Source of the DNA: Canna indica
Taxonomy: Eukaryota > Streptophyta > Magnoliopsida > Zingiberales > Cannaceae
Reading direction: 5' to 3'
Length of the DNA: 64,000 nucleotides
NCBI GenBank assembly: GCA_034359265.1
Contig: CP136893.1
Span: 41,799,501 to 41,863,500 of the forward strand
This document shows positions 20,940 to 32,160 of this stretch, one piece after another; within the stretch, counting starts at the first letter, position 1, and each line of letters opens with the position of its first letter. A model generated the notes under the pieces. The model was not told where the DNA came from and did no database searches. It saw nothing but the letters and a program-made list of their open reading frames with translations. Position numbers and translations under genes: made by a program.

Positions 20940-23760
20940 AACGAGCTAGTGGTCAGAGAGGTCCGCTACACGGGTGTTTGCTATGAACCAAGAGGGAGCG
21001 TTGGCATCCAAGGCAGTAGTGTCAGGTAACCTTGTTGTTGGTTCTGCGGTTGCATATGTCTTGTTTGATCCAAGTGCTACACACTTGTTTGTGTTTGCTT
21101 TGTTTGTTGCTATGTTGTCAAGGAAGCCTTTTGTTCTTGATTTGCCTCTTGTGGTGTCTTGTAATACCCGGGGTTTCCTAATATAAAATTTTTGTAGTGC
21201 AGCCCATCGAGTCGGGAGCTAGCCGGGCTGAGTCACGAGATCGCCTCGAATAGCAGGTATAATTAATTTAAGTTATAGCCTAATGTTGGTATTGGGTGGA
21301 TGGGTATGTTGGTTGACTCGAGTTGGGTTGAGTTTGGGCTCGCGGTTCGAGTCGAGAATCGATCCGGGTTAGGTGGAGTCGTATGAGGGGGTTTAAGTTA
21401 TTGGATAGGGGAATTTTAGTCAAGCGATGAGGGAAATAAAACCCCGCATCCTAGCAGCCGTGTGGCTCAAGGAAGGAGTCGCATGCAGCCCAAGGAAGGA
21501 GAGGGAGATCGGTGCCGAGCTCGCGTCGACGTCGGGGATCTCGGAGTTCATCTTCTTCGATCTTGTCTTTTGATCCAATCGAGGTGAGTGGTTAGTGTGA
21601 TTTGTGAAGGGGGGGGGGGGGCGAGTGGCCGACCCTAGCAATTTTGAAATTGGATTCTTTCGCGAGTGTTTTGTCGAACGACGTGTTTTCTCTTGTTGGA
21701 TCTTTAGTCGATTGATGTACATGTGATCTCTTGTTCTAAATCGTGGTTTCTTGTGTTTTTATGGGCCGGCCGAGTAGAGGAAAAAGGGGAAAGGTCATGC
21801 CAAATTTTTTTCCCAATTTCCTCGATCGTCTTGCATCTCATGGATCGTTTATGTGCGTTGTATTTGATCTTCGGATTGATGCTTGCGTTGTTGTTGTAGT
21901 CGTGCCCACTCTTTCTAGAGGACTTGGCCGAACAAGGTCTTACCTTGTTTGAGTCGGCCGAGCAAGGACGAGGGTGGAAAAATCAAGATTGTTCGGATTG
22001 ATATGCTGGATTTCATGTTACATTGTCTTGATTCATATTTACATGCTTAGTGTTAGGTTCAAATTACATTCTATGATCGTTGTTCATCTTAGGACTGTCT
22101 AGTAGCCTTAGATCTATATTCTCATGGTTATGGAAATGTTCTTACTAATGCATACATGGATAGGTTTGTTATGGCATATGAATCAAAGGAAAGGGTTCAT
22201 TAATTTTCAGATATTATATTCAATCGTTGCCATGTATGTTGTATGTTCCTTACCAGGTTTGATTAATGGAAATTGTGCTCTTTAAATTGGCTTTCACATG
22301 GTAATTGTGGTTCATGATTATTTTAATTGGCAAGTGTTGTTGACAATAGTAGGTCAAGCACTTATATATGGTTTTGTAAATGCTAACAACTCTAGAAAGA
22401 ATGGTTTTGATACTTAGCGGTGACATTTAACCTAGAGACAAGGTACACTTACAAGGTTCTACACCTAGGGATAGATAGCAGATATCAATATCCAAGAAGT
22501 GCAACCCGAGGGGGAGGGTCGGACATGGGCAGTGCCCAAAAAAAAAAAAAAGAAGAAGAAAACTTGCACAACCTAGTTCTGGTTGTGGTTGAGATGGTCT
22601 ACTGAGGAGTGTCATTAGCCGGATGGCTATCACACGACTCAGCGGTTTATAGGGTCTTGAGATTGCACCAGTGGTCCTGCTAGGTGTTAGACCCGGGTGG
22701 CGGAGGATTTTGAGATTCCGTCAGCGGGCCACGCTGACGGTAGACCCGAGTTCGGTGGGACTAGCTATCCCTAACCCAGAGGATTCTTAAGGCTAGTGGC
22801 CATCCTAGTCGACGGATCCGAGACATGAAAGTTCATTTTTGAAATGCCCTTGTGGGCTGGTTTTGTGTAGGCCGACCGACCTGGTTGTATAAAGGGGAGA
22901 ACCGAACCTTCCATATATATTTTAGGCCATTAGTGGCCGAGCTGTGCTGAAGTGGATAAGGGCTCGAGAGGCTGGTTCATCCATTCTTATGTTCTGGCAA
23001 ACGGGTTAACTCCTGTAGTGTGATCATATTCTACTTCTTTATCTGTATCATACCTTGTATATGTTACCTTGCTGAGGTTTTAAGTGGTGGTTCGAAAGAA
23101 CCGCTCACTGAGTTCCTCGTGAACTCACAGTTTATTGTTTTGTTTTTGCAGAGTCTGACCAGTGAGGTACGGCTTGATGGCATGGTGCGGCTAGAGGGCA
23201 GGTGGTGACGCGAATCTCGTAGCAAGCGGCATTGTAGTCGTAGTCATGTTGTTAGACGTGTTGTTAGTTGTGTTGTTAGAGTCAGGAGACATGCACTGAA
23301 CTGTTGGTTACTTTGAAAACCTAATCTGTTTTAAACATTGAGATGTTCTCGAAAGTTTGGGTTGTTTCCTTTGAATTTAAAATTGTTCAAAAACTATTTG
23401 GCCTTGAATAAAGATTATGCGTTATCGTTCATTTAGTCATGTGTTTTATTATTGATGTTGATGTATATTTTGAATTTTGTGTTTAGTGCATGTGGTAGGC
23501 TTCGGGGTACTGACACGTACCATGGCCAATCATGCGTACCCTGAGTTGGGGCGTGATATGTCTACGCCTATGGGCATTTTTGTGATGGCAGAGATAGTCT
23601 TTCAAGGCTACGAAGTTGTCATTTGTGGGCATGTGCTGATGGTTGAATTGTCACTCCTACCGATGTTAGAGCTTGATGTAATTTTGGGTAATGACTGGTT
23701 GGCAGACCATTTCACCTCAGTGGATTGCAGGGCTAAGACTGTGATCTTCAGTAAGCCCGG
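20940..23760 (+). pseudogene. Chromovirus protease region, split by a solo LTR
   Basis: The aspartic protease domain matures the polyprotein. The first part ends with AYVLFDPSATHLFV, where the active-site triad normally DSGA/DTGA is altered to DPSA, followed by LDLPLVVS at 21159. The frame continues, after the inserted LTR, with TPMGIFVMAEIVFQGYEV at 23564 and reaches the LGNDWL landmark at about 23689. Joining across the insertion is straightforward, because the TGTCT target duplication flanks it. Confidence 0.85.
21160..23558 (+). mobile_element. Solo LTR nested in the chromovirus
   Basis: 2399 bases beginning TGTAATACCCGGGG and ending GGGGCGTGATA, with a 5-bp target duplication TGTCT at 21155-21159 and 23559-23563. 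No primer-binding site or internal domain follows, so it is what remains after recombination between two LTRs. It belongs to the same LTR family as 1-2093 and is distantly related to the host chromovirus LTRs (shared GAGTCTGACCAGTGAGGTACGG-type block). A poly(G) run lies at 21609-21620 and a poly(A) run near 22540-22552. Confidence 0.93.
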
Positions 23761-23979
23761 ATTACCCCAGTTTACCTTCCAGGGTGAGGGAAGGGGAGAG
23801 CCGTTGATGGCAATTTTAGCTCTCAGGGCTCAGAAGCTACTTCTGGGTGGTTGCCAGTCCTTCTTGGCGTTTGTGTTTGTGGCAAAGGAAGGCAGAGGTG
23901 CGGCTAGGGACATCGAGGGGACGCCCGTGGTGCACGGGTTCTCTGATGTGTTTTCGGAGGAGTTGCTAGGGTTGCCTCC

Positions 23980-24690
23980 AGAGAGAGAGATTGAATTTTG
24001 CATTGATTTGCATCCTAGGGTGAAGCTGATCTCCAATCCGCCGTATCGAATGGCACCAGCTGAGTTGAGGGAGTTGAAATCCTAGTTGCAAGAGATGCTT
24101 GAGTTGGTCTTCATTTGCCCAAGTGTTTCACCATGGGGTGCTCTAGTACTATTTGTGAAAAAGAAGAATGGGTCCATACGGATGAGCATTGATTACCAGC
24201 AGCTTAACAAGGTAACGGTGAAGAATCGGTACCCGCTGCCCAGGATTGATGATCTATTTGATCAACTTCAGGAAGCTCAGTGGTTTTCTATGATTGACCT
24301 GCGGTCAGGATACCATCAGTTGAGGATCCGGGACGGTGACGTCCCCAAGACTGCTTTCAGGTCGAGGTATGGGCACTTTGAGTTCCTGGTGATGTCCTTT
24401 GGGCTGACTAATGCACCCGTAGCATTACTGGACCTGATGAACCGAGTGATCAGGGAATACTTGGATAAGTTTGTGATAGTGTTCATTGATGAAATTTTGA
24501 TATACTCCAGGAGCAGGGAGGAGCATGTTGAGCACTTGCAGATGGTTCTAGAGACTCTCCGGGAGCACTGCTTGTATGCTAAGTTCTCCAAGTGCGAGTT
24601 CTAACTGGAGAGTGTGGGGTTCCTTGGGCATGTGGTGTCCAGGGAAGGGGTAAAGGTGAACCCCGCAAAGATAGAAGCAGTTTAGAATGG
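23980..24690 (+). pseudogene. Chromovirus reverse transcriptase
   Basis: RT copies the element RNA into DNA. Visible are [33 protein letters not shown], the first catalytic block [15 protein letters not shown], the block [20 protein letters not shown], and the catalytic loop [10 protein letters not shown], in which the usual second Asp of FIDDILIYS is Glu. Stops occur at about 24083 and 24603, but the frame is otherwise maintained. Residue pattern and the following domains place it with chromoviruses. Confidence 0.93.
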
Positions 24691-24879
24691 GAAGAGGCCG
24701 ACTATTGTTACTGAGATCCGTAGTTTCCTGGGATTGGTAGGTTATTACAGAAAGTGTGTGGCGAATTTCTCTAGGATTGCAGCGCCATTGACCTACCTGA
24801 CTCAAAAGAAGGTCAAGTTCAAATAGGACAGTAAGTGCGAGGAGAGCTTTTTGAAGCTCAAAGACCGCTTGACGTCGGC

Positions 24880-25260
24880 ACAACTTCTAGTTGTACCCTT
24901 GGGCTCGGGAGGATTTGTTGTTTATTGTGATGCCTCCCGGGTTGGCTTGGATTGTGTGTTGATGCAGAATGGCAGGGTGATAGCTTATGCCTCCAAGTAG
25001 TTGAAGGTTAACGAGAAGAATTACCCAACCCATGATCTTGAACTGACAGTAGTGGTGTTCACATTGAAGCTATGGCGCCACTACCTTTATGGTGAGGATT
25101 GTGAGATATACACTGATCATAAGAACCTACAATATTTGCTCACCCATAAAGAGTTAAACCTGAGGCAGAGAAGATGGCTTGAGCCCTTGAAAGACTATGA
25201 CTACACGATCTTGGTACATTAGGGGAAGGCTAATATGGTGGTTGATGCTTTGAGCAGAAA
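24880..25260 (+). pseudogene. Chromovirus RNase H
   Basis: Removes the RNA strand during reverse transcription. Landmarks are VVYCDASRVGL, then [25 protein letters not shown] and [13 protein letters not shown], the D-E-D arrangement of Ty3 RNase H, followed by [15 protein letters not shown]. In-frame stops at 25000 and 25222 interrupt it. Confidence 0.9.
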
Positions 25261-26300
25261 GTTTATAGGCAGCCTGGCCCATTTGGCAGTCAGGAGGAAG
25301 CCATTGGCTCAAGATTTGACCATGTGTTTAGATGGTGGGGCAGTCTTGTCTGTGTCAGCTTCTGGTGCGCTAGTGGCTCACCAGAGGGTGCAGTCCACGT
25401 TGGTTGATATGTTGCGAACAACGCAGGAGGAGGATGCTTTCTGTGCTCTTACTAAGGATCTAGCCAGGAGAGGTGATGCCGATAATGGTTTTGATATTGA
25501 CTCAAAGGGTGTTTTGAGGTTTAAGAACCGAAAAGTTGTGCTAGTTACGGCCGAGGTTCGCAGGCAGGTATTAGAGATGGCTCATCGATCCACATACACT
25601 ATGCATCCAGGAGCCATGAAGATGTACCATGATCTAAGGCAGAATTATTGGTGGAAAGGCATGAAAAGAGAGGTGGCCGAGTTTGTATCTAAGTTCTTGG
25701 TGTGTCAGCAGGTTAAGGCTGAGCATTTGAAGCCGGTAGGATTGCTCCAGAACCTAGAAGTACCAGAATGGAAATGAGAGAAGATAACCATGGATTTTGT
25801 GACGGGGTTGCCAAAGTCTAGGAAGGACAATGGTTCTATCTAGGTAGTGGTGGATTGTTTAACCAAGACATCAGATTTTATACCAGTCAGGACGATCATT
25901 TCAGATCGGGGTACCCAGTTCACAGCTCGATTTTGGCAGTATTTCCAGGAGGTATTGGGCACTTAGGTTCGATTCAGTACTGCATTTCATCCTCAGACAG
26001 ATGGTCAGTCAGAGCGTACTATTCAGACGTTGGAGGAAATACTGAGAGCATATGTCCTAGATTTGGAGGGCAGTTGGGAGAGGCACTTACCTCTGATTGA
26101 GTTTGCCTATAATAATAGCTACCACAGCAGCATCGGGATGGCCCCATTTAAGGCATTATATGGGCGGAGATGCAAGTCGCCTGTAGGTTGGTTTGAGGCA
26201 GGATATTCCCTTATGATGGGACCTGACCTAGTGGAGGAGGCAGTAGAAAAGGTGAAGCTTATCAGAGAGAGATTGTTAGCAGCTCAAAGTCGCTAGAAGA
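25260..26300 (+). pseudogene. Chromovirus integrase, internally deleted
   Basis: Would insert the DNA copy into the genome. The zinc-binding N-terminus (HPGAMKMYHDLRQNYWWKGM…CQQVKAEH) is followed by the first catalytic Asp context KITMDFVTGLP. Then, after PVRT, the sequence jumps directly to IISDRGTQFTARFWQYF (second Asp). Roughly 35 codons between these landmarks appear to be missing compared with related integrases. The third acid is present in [18 protein letters not shown]. Stops occur at 25777 and 25843 and a frame change near 25975. Confidence 0.85.
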
Positions 26301-26745
26301 TGTATGCTGATGGAAAGGCCAGGGAGGTAAAGTTTGCTAAGAGGGACATGGTGTTCCTTAAGGTATCCCCTATGAAAGGGGTGGTGAGATTTGGTAAGAA
26401 AGGAAAGCTAAGCCCTAGGTTCATTGGGTCGTTTTCTATTCTCAAGAGCAGGGGAGTTGTGGCCTATGAGTTGGCCTTACCTCCTAGTATGGACCGAGTA
26501 CATCCAGTGTTCCACGTGTCTATGCTGAAGATGTATATCCGGGATGAGTCCCATGTGATTGAGCCTACCATAGTGGAGGTGGATTAAATAGTCTTCTATA
26601 AGGAGCGGCCAGTTGAGGTGCTAGACCATCAGATCTGAAGATTAAGGTCCAAGGAGATTCCCTTGGTTAAGGTCAGGTGGGAGCACCATTCCGGGCAGGA
26701 GGCCACCTGGGTGGTGGAACAGGATATGAGGGAGTGATATCCTTC
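26300..26745 (+). pseudogene. Chromovirus integrase C-terminus with chromodomain
   Basis: The GPY/F-type segment ([25 protein letters not shown]) leads to [15 protein letters not shown] chromodomain-like end then reads PVEVLDHQI, RSKEIPLVKVRWEHH and EATWVVEQDM. In chromoviruses this module directs insertion to heterochromatin. Stops at 26585, 26635 and 26736 truncate it. Confidence 0.85.
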
Positions 26746-26810
26746 ATTGTTTGATGATCTGGTGAGTCCTTAATCTTCTTTTTCTGAAATTCGAGGACAA
26801 ATTTTCTTTA

Positions 26811-26822
26811 AAGAGGGAGGAT
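26811..26822 (+). promoter_or_regulatory. Polypurine tract
   Basis: AAAGAGGGAGGA immediately before the 3' LTR; it primes plus-strand DNA synthesis. Confidence 0.9.
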
Positions 26823-28937
26823 TGCAATATCCTAGATATTTAATAATATTCTTTTCCTTTATGGTTTGTGTTTGCCAACCTAGCGGACTAGATCAAGGTC
26901 CAACCGACTCGACTCATGGTCCGGTGCGAGCTTGCGAGCACGGGTAAGTAGGAATATGAATATGCAAATTTTGCTTGCGTAGATAAATTTATTTAATTTC
27001 ATGTTGTGTATGCATGATTGTTTAATTATGTTGCATGTGGATGTGGATGTGCATTTTGTTTATATTTATTTATGGGATTAATTTGGGTTTAATTAAGCTT
27101 AGTGGGTTAGCGGGTCGAGATGTTAGTGGGTGAGGATTCGGATTAAGGCGGAAGCTGGTTAAAAGTATTGGGAAGGGTTATAAATTCTTCCCCCCTAGGG
27201 CATGCGGCTCCCTATTGGAGCCACACAAGCCATTGAGGGAAAGAGAGGAGCTGTCAGCCGCCCCTCTCTCTTGCAAGCTGTTGAGCCAAGCTTGTTAGTC
27301 GCCGAGCCTTCTCCTTCTTCTTCCTCTCCTTCATCCTTTACCCTTGGAGCCGAGCAGTGAGTCAGCCGCCTAAGCCAAGCTCTCGTTCCCTCTCTTCCTC
27401 TCTCTTCAAGCCGGCGGCTTGAGGAGAAGCCGCCGCCCCCTTATCCCCCTTCTTGAGTCGAGCCGCCATCTCTTGAAGCCGAATTCGAGGGCCGTTATCC
27501 GGGGTTTCTCCTCTAATCATCTTTCCTAATTTGGTGAGTGGTTTTACCCTCCTTTCTGGGTTTCTCCGGATTCTTCAAGCCGATCTTGAAGGATTGAATG
27601 TTCTTGAAGGTTTTCCGTTGATCTCTCAAGTTTTCATCGTTCTTTTTTATTGTCGTGTTTGAGGAGGCCCTTAACCCTTCCCTATGGGGTTCGGCAGCTC
27701 TATGATGACCCTAGAGGTGCTCGGCCAATGGTGGAACAAGGGTGCCGTCAAGGTGTTCGATGAAATGCCCAAGTGAGAGATCTTGGTTGTCTTGAAGTTT
27801 ATGTCTCGAATTGCTTATTAAAATGAGTTCTTATGTGTTCAAGCATGCTTTGTATTTAATATGTGATATTTAGATAGAATCATGTTTTTACAAAATTTGG
27901 GTCTTCGTGGTGATGCCATGAAGGTTCTTGAAAGATGGGTTTTTTATCATGATGTGACGGTTGTTCTTGTTTATGGTGTTGTCGGTGCTTGTTAGCCTTA
28001 TTCAGTAAGTGTGAAATTTGGGAGATTTACCTCAAGATTTGTATTATGTTTGATGATAATTAAAGATATAATTTCTGTAAATTTCAAAATTATTTTCATG
28101 CTATACTGAAAAATTTATTATTGCTGGAATTTCATGCTGATATGATGAATCTGTGCTGTTTTTGAAATTCTTGTTGTGATGTTTGTAATTTGCTGAACAT
28201 AGTCGTGTAACCTATCGTTTTGACAAAAAATATTATTTGGAAACATAGGACACACTAGGATAAGTTCGGAGGGCCTTCCCGATTATCCTAGTATGTGTTG
28301 TTGCCTTAGGGCATGGTAGGCTTAGGCCTATTGTTCTTCACCGTTTGGGTGTTGGCTGCTATCGGACAGGTGGTGGCCGGATGGCCTATTAGCTGGTTAC
28401 TCCATTGTGATCTTTTCCTGACTGAGTCAAGAGTTTGCTTTATGCATCTTATCTGTGATTTTTTTTGTGAGGGTTGGTAGAACCGCTCACTGAGTTCTTT
28501 GAACTCACCCGTTGTCGTTGTTTTTGATTTGGAGAGCCTGGCCGTGAGGTGGGCTGGAGCACTAGGCGCGACTGGAGGGCAGAGGAGCCACATGATCTCA
28601 TAACAACCTAGTTAGGGGTCGAAGTCGAGTCTGTAGTAGTTTGTCATGCACTTGTGTTTTGGTATTTTGGAGTTGTAGTCCTGTGGGGACATTCATGTTT
28701 TCATTCAGATTTTATTTAAATATCAGTATTGTTGTTCTTTGATTCATTTTATTCTGCACCCAAGCTTTTTGATAAAAACTATATTGCTTAATGAAATTTG
28801 TTTATATTTCTCTTTATAAATAAAACTGTTGTTCTTTCCGCTATTTATTTGTGATTTGGCATGTGCATGAGTTAGGCTGCAAGGCATAGACACATATACC
28901 CTGGCCGGTCACGTGATCCTGAGTTTGGGGTGTGACA
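26823..28937 (+). repeat. Chromovirus 3' LTR, with a deletion
   Basis: 2115 bases. It aligns with the 5' LTR except that about 550-600 bases are missing at about position 28255 (the counterpart of about 18268-18860). The TATAAAT box is retained at 27179-27185. The LTRs otherwise differ by scattered substitutions and short indels, showing an old insertion. Confidence 0.93.
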
Positions 28938-28942
28938 TTGTG

Positions 28943-29502
28943 GCACCGACCCCTCTCGTTGTAGGTGAGCGGCCCTTGATATCCCGGACGTAGGACCAGA
29001 GCCGGATAATGACCTTGGCGTCCGACCTTGGACACAGGACAAGCGATGGAGGAGCAGAGACGAACAAATGAAGAGTTCAGTCGGGCGGTGGAGGAGCAGA
29101 GGTAGACGATGGATACACAAAGACAGATGATGGAAAATATGCAAGCTCTCCTGACTCAGATTGTATCTCACTCCGGTATTCATATACCGATGATGTCCAG
29201 GTCATCATCCTTGACCCTGTCGACGCTCCCGATCCAGTTGCTATCGACTCCACCGCTTCCACCACCTCGACCGCAGTCGTGAGATTTTGGTTTATTGTAT
29301 TTGGATTATATTTTGATATTTGTTAGCCCCCGTTTGAGGCTTAGATACTTGATAGTTATTTATATACTTTAGATTTGATATTTTGATACTTGTTTGCCTC
29401 CTTTTGAGGCTTATAGTTGTTTATATACTTTAGTTTTGATATTTTATACTTGTTTGTCTCCGTTTGAGATTTAGATTGATGATATTTAAGTAAAACTTGC
29501 AA
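28943..29502 (+). pseudogene. CACTA element B second gene, last exon and 3' flank
   Basis: This resumes element B after the chromovirus. It encodes a coiled-coil-like, Glu/Gln/Met-rich segment (NEEFSRAVEEQR, stop, TMDTQRQMMENMQALLTQIV) and ends at a TGA at 29280-29282. This parallels the heptad-like SHAELQASHAALEASHA segment of the right-end element (60140-60180), as expected for the C-terminus of this gene. The flank to 29502 has three diverged copies of a unit containing TTGATATTTTGATACTTGTT and CCGTTTGAGG. The distal CACTA terminus is lost where the SIRE-like LTR begins. Confidence 0.65.
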
Positions 29503-30336
29503 TGTTGGTGTTGATTGAATAGCCACACTAGAAGGGGGGGGGGTTGGTTGAATAGCCTTCCAAGTCTTCAAATCTTCAAGATGGTGAGCTCGAATCTTTG
29601 CCGGAGTTGAGACGAGAAGATCGCTTGAAGAGGAAGAACCAATCGATGGAGCAAGCGAGCACAAATCAATCTTTGAGGGCTTGGATCTCTCTTAGAAATT
29701 CACTAATGATCATTAAGAAGACATAAGAGAGGTTGGAGAGGGGTATTTATAACCCCTCAATTAGAATAGCTCTCCAACGGGCATTTTTCTGCCCTTTGGA
29801 TGTCGACCAGTCGCTTGTCGATCGATCGTCGGTCGACTGACCGATCGACCACAGAACGATCGATGGTCGACTGAATGGTCGATCGAATTGGCCGCTGCTC
29901 ATTTCCTCTGTTGTCTGAATGGTCGAATTTTCCACTACCAGTTTTTGGCTTTGTTCGGTCGACCGAAGTGGCTATTGCCATTTTTCTGCCTTGTTCGGTC
30001 GACCAACCCATCGACCGAACCTGGGCTGAGGCTATTTTTTCCTTTTATTTTGTTACACATTTTTTTATGGGTTTTGTTACCAAGATTTAACTTTGATAAT
30101 TTTACAAATAGGCTTAGGATGAGATCCTAGGGATATATTACATAGAATCTATTTGATAATTTACAAATTTTACTTAATCTACATTCGAGCCCTTTTTGAC
30201 GATTTTGCGTTTCTCTGAGCGAAATTCGCGTGCATATCGTAACCTCAACCTGAACTCAAAACTTCACACATATTAAATATATATTTGTTATCATCAAAAT
30301 AGAGATCGAAGCCAAAGGGAAACTCTTGGGCCAACA
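29503..30336 (-). repeat. LTR of a SIRE-like copia (3' LTR, minus strand)
   Basis: 834 bases, TGTTGGTGTT…GGGCCAACA. Read on the minus strand it begins TGTTGGCCCAAGAG and ends in the AACCCCCCCCCTTCTAGTGT stretch common to SIRE-type LTRs. A TATAAATA box (minus) lies at 29744-29751. The part 29800-30015 is packed with palindromic GTCGAC and CGATCGAT motifs (see findings). Right next to it, ATCTCCTACTTTTTGATGAT at 30337 is the complement of a polypurine tract. Confidence 0.85.
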
Positions 30337-31045
30337 ATCTCCTACTTTTTGATGATGATAAACACACCATAAAATTTTATATCAAGCGAGACTCTAAGTA
30401 TCATCTGTGAGTTTGAGTTAAGGTATGCGCAACTTAGTTTGCAACTTAACATATGCTCCCCCTATCAATATACTTATTATTGCTTGTAACACCCCAAATC
30501 TATATGCATCATAAAACAAATATGATCTTACTTTTTCTTCGCTTTTTGACATCAATAAAAAAGGACAAGAATTAATGTACTATTAATGAGTTCCATCATT
30601 AAAATCAATAAAACCATAAAATCGAGTATCATCTACCACTATAGTCATTTCTATCAATGTAAGCCTATAGAAGTCAAACATAGATAAGTCGCAAAGCCCC
30701 ATTACTAGGTAATACATAAGTGTGATGATACTACATGAAATGCAATTTTTCAAAAGACATGTATATTTTGAGTTTTCAACCACTTGGAAAAGCACAAATT
30801 CCTAATTGCATTCTTAAGTTTGTAAAGCTTTCTTCACTTAAGGGTTTCGTGAATATATTCGCAAGTTGTTTGTCAGTTGATTCAAATTCCACGGATATAT
30901 TTCCCTTAGCTACATTATCCCTAAGAAAATGGTGCATTAGATCAATGTGCTTGGTCCTAGAGTGTAGAATTGAATTTTTTGTTAAATTGATTGCACTAGT
31001 ATTATCACAATGTATAGGTATAAATGAATACTTAAGTCCATAATC

Positions 31046-31440
31046 TAAAAGGGTTTATTTCATCCAAAGGACTTGTGCACAACAACTAGCCGCAACGATG
31101 TATTCCGCTTCAGTAGTTGAAAGTGCAACTGAGTTTTGTTTCTTTGAGAACCAAGAAACAAGACTCATCCCCAGGAATTGACAACACCCGCTACTGCTTT
31201 TTCTATCTACTTTACACCTGACAAAGTCGGCATCCGAAAAACCAATTAAATCGAAAGATGCATTAGATAGATACCATAATCCTAAGTCAACCGTGCCATT
31301 CAAATATCTCAATATGCGTTTGACTGCACTTAAGTGAAATATTCTAGGATAAAATTGAAACCTACCACATGCACAAACACTAAACATGATATCGGCTCTA
31401 CTTGCAGTTAAATAGAGAAGGTTATCAATCATACCTTGAT
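31046..31440 (-). pseudogene. Copia RNase H (SIRE-like)
   Basis: Landmarks are DNLLYLTASRADIMFSVC, VKRILRYLNGT, FDLIGFSDADFVRCKVDRKS, WFSKKQNSVALSTTEAEYI and ASCCAQVLWMK. The first catalytic Asp lies in GFSDAD and the Glu in TEAEY. The longest unbroken stretch is 125 codons; the downstream part continues past a stop at about 31055. A member of the SIRE/Maximus lineage by the SKKQNSVALST block; I infer lineage from memory of the family. Confidence 0.85.
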
Positions 31441-31499
31441 ATCATTTTTCATCTACCTTTACATCATCTTCATCTTTATCAGGCTTAATAGATGTGCTC

Positions 31500-32160
31500 A
31501 TTGGTGTAGAAGCTATCTTGGCTTAATTAATTAAGATTTTTTTGTTGGTTTGCTTGATTTGGAGACCAAGCATGAAGGAAAGTTCTCCCATCATGCTCAT
31601 CTCAAACTCATCTTGCATGCACTTTGCAAACCACTCACAAAGAAATTCATTAGTAGCACCAAATATTATATCATCAACATAAATTTGCACGAGTAAAATA
31701 TCATTTTCATTAGTTTTTATAAAAAGAGAAACATCGGATTTTCCAAGGCTAAAGCCTTGATAAATAAAAAATGTGGAAAGTCTTTCATACCAAGTCCTAG
31801 GGGCTTGTTTTAAGTCATATAAAGCTTTTTTAAGTTTAAAAATATGATTTGGAAACTCAAAACTTTCAAATCTGGGGGGTTATTCAACATAAATTTCTTC
31901 ATCGATAAAACTATTTAAAAACGTACTTTTAACATCCATTTGAAAAAAATTAAAGCTTTTAAAACTAGCATAAGCCAAAAGCATGTGAATTGCCTCTAAT
32001 CTAGCTACGGGAGCATAAGTTTCATTATAGTCTATTCCTACTTCTTGATTGTACCATTGGGCCACTAACATAACTTTGTTTCTAATGACTAAACCTCCTT
32101 CATCTAACTTGTTTCTAAATACTCATTAGTCCCAATCACGATTTATCCGCTAGGTCTAGG
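31500..32160 (-). pseudogene. Copia reverse transcriptase, decayed
   Basis: The entry motif is AQWYNQEVGIDYNETYAPVARLEAIHMLLAYA, followed by the catalytic block FFQMDVKSTFLNSFIDEEIYVE (first Asp; usually MDVKSAFLNG). The C-terminal half is visible only in pieces, with QIYVDDIIFG-type sequence around 31660-31690 on the minus strand. Stops and frame changes are frequent. Confidence 0.8.

Larger units (their letters stand above)
16897..28937 (+). mobile_element. Ty3 chromovirus (Tekay/Del-like), complete but decayed
   Basis: LTRs begin TGTAATATCC (16897) and TGCAATATCC (26823) and end TGACA. A perfect 5-bp target duplication TTGTG lies at 16892-16896 and 28938-28942. Primer-binding site, gag, protease, RT, RNase H, integrase and a chromodomain-like end follow in the order typical of chromoviruses. 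The 12.0 kb length includes a 2.4 kb solo LTR inserted in the protease region. Many stops and frameshifts make it immobile. It interrupts the second gene of CACTA element B. Confidence 0.95.

Noticed and set aside
30485..30495. TGTAACACCCC resembling the start of a Ty3 LTR
   Set aside because: No matching right end, primer site or duplicated flank was found.
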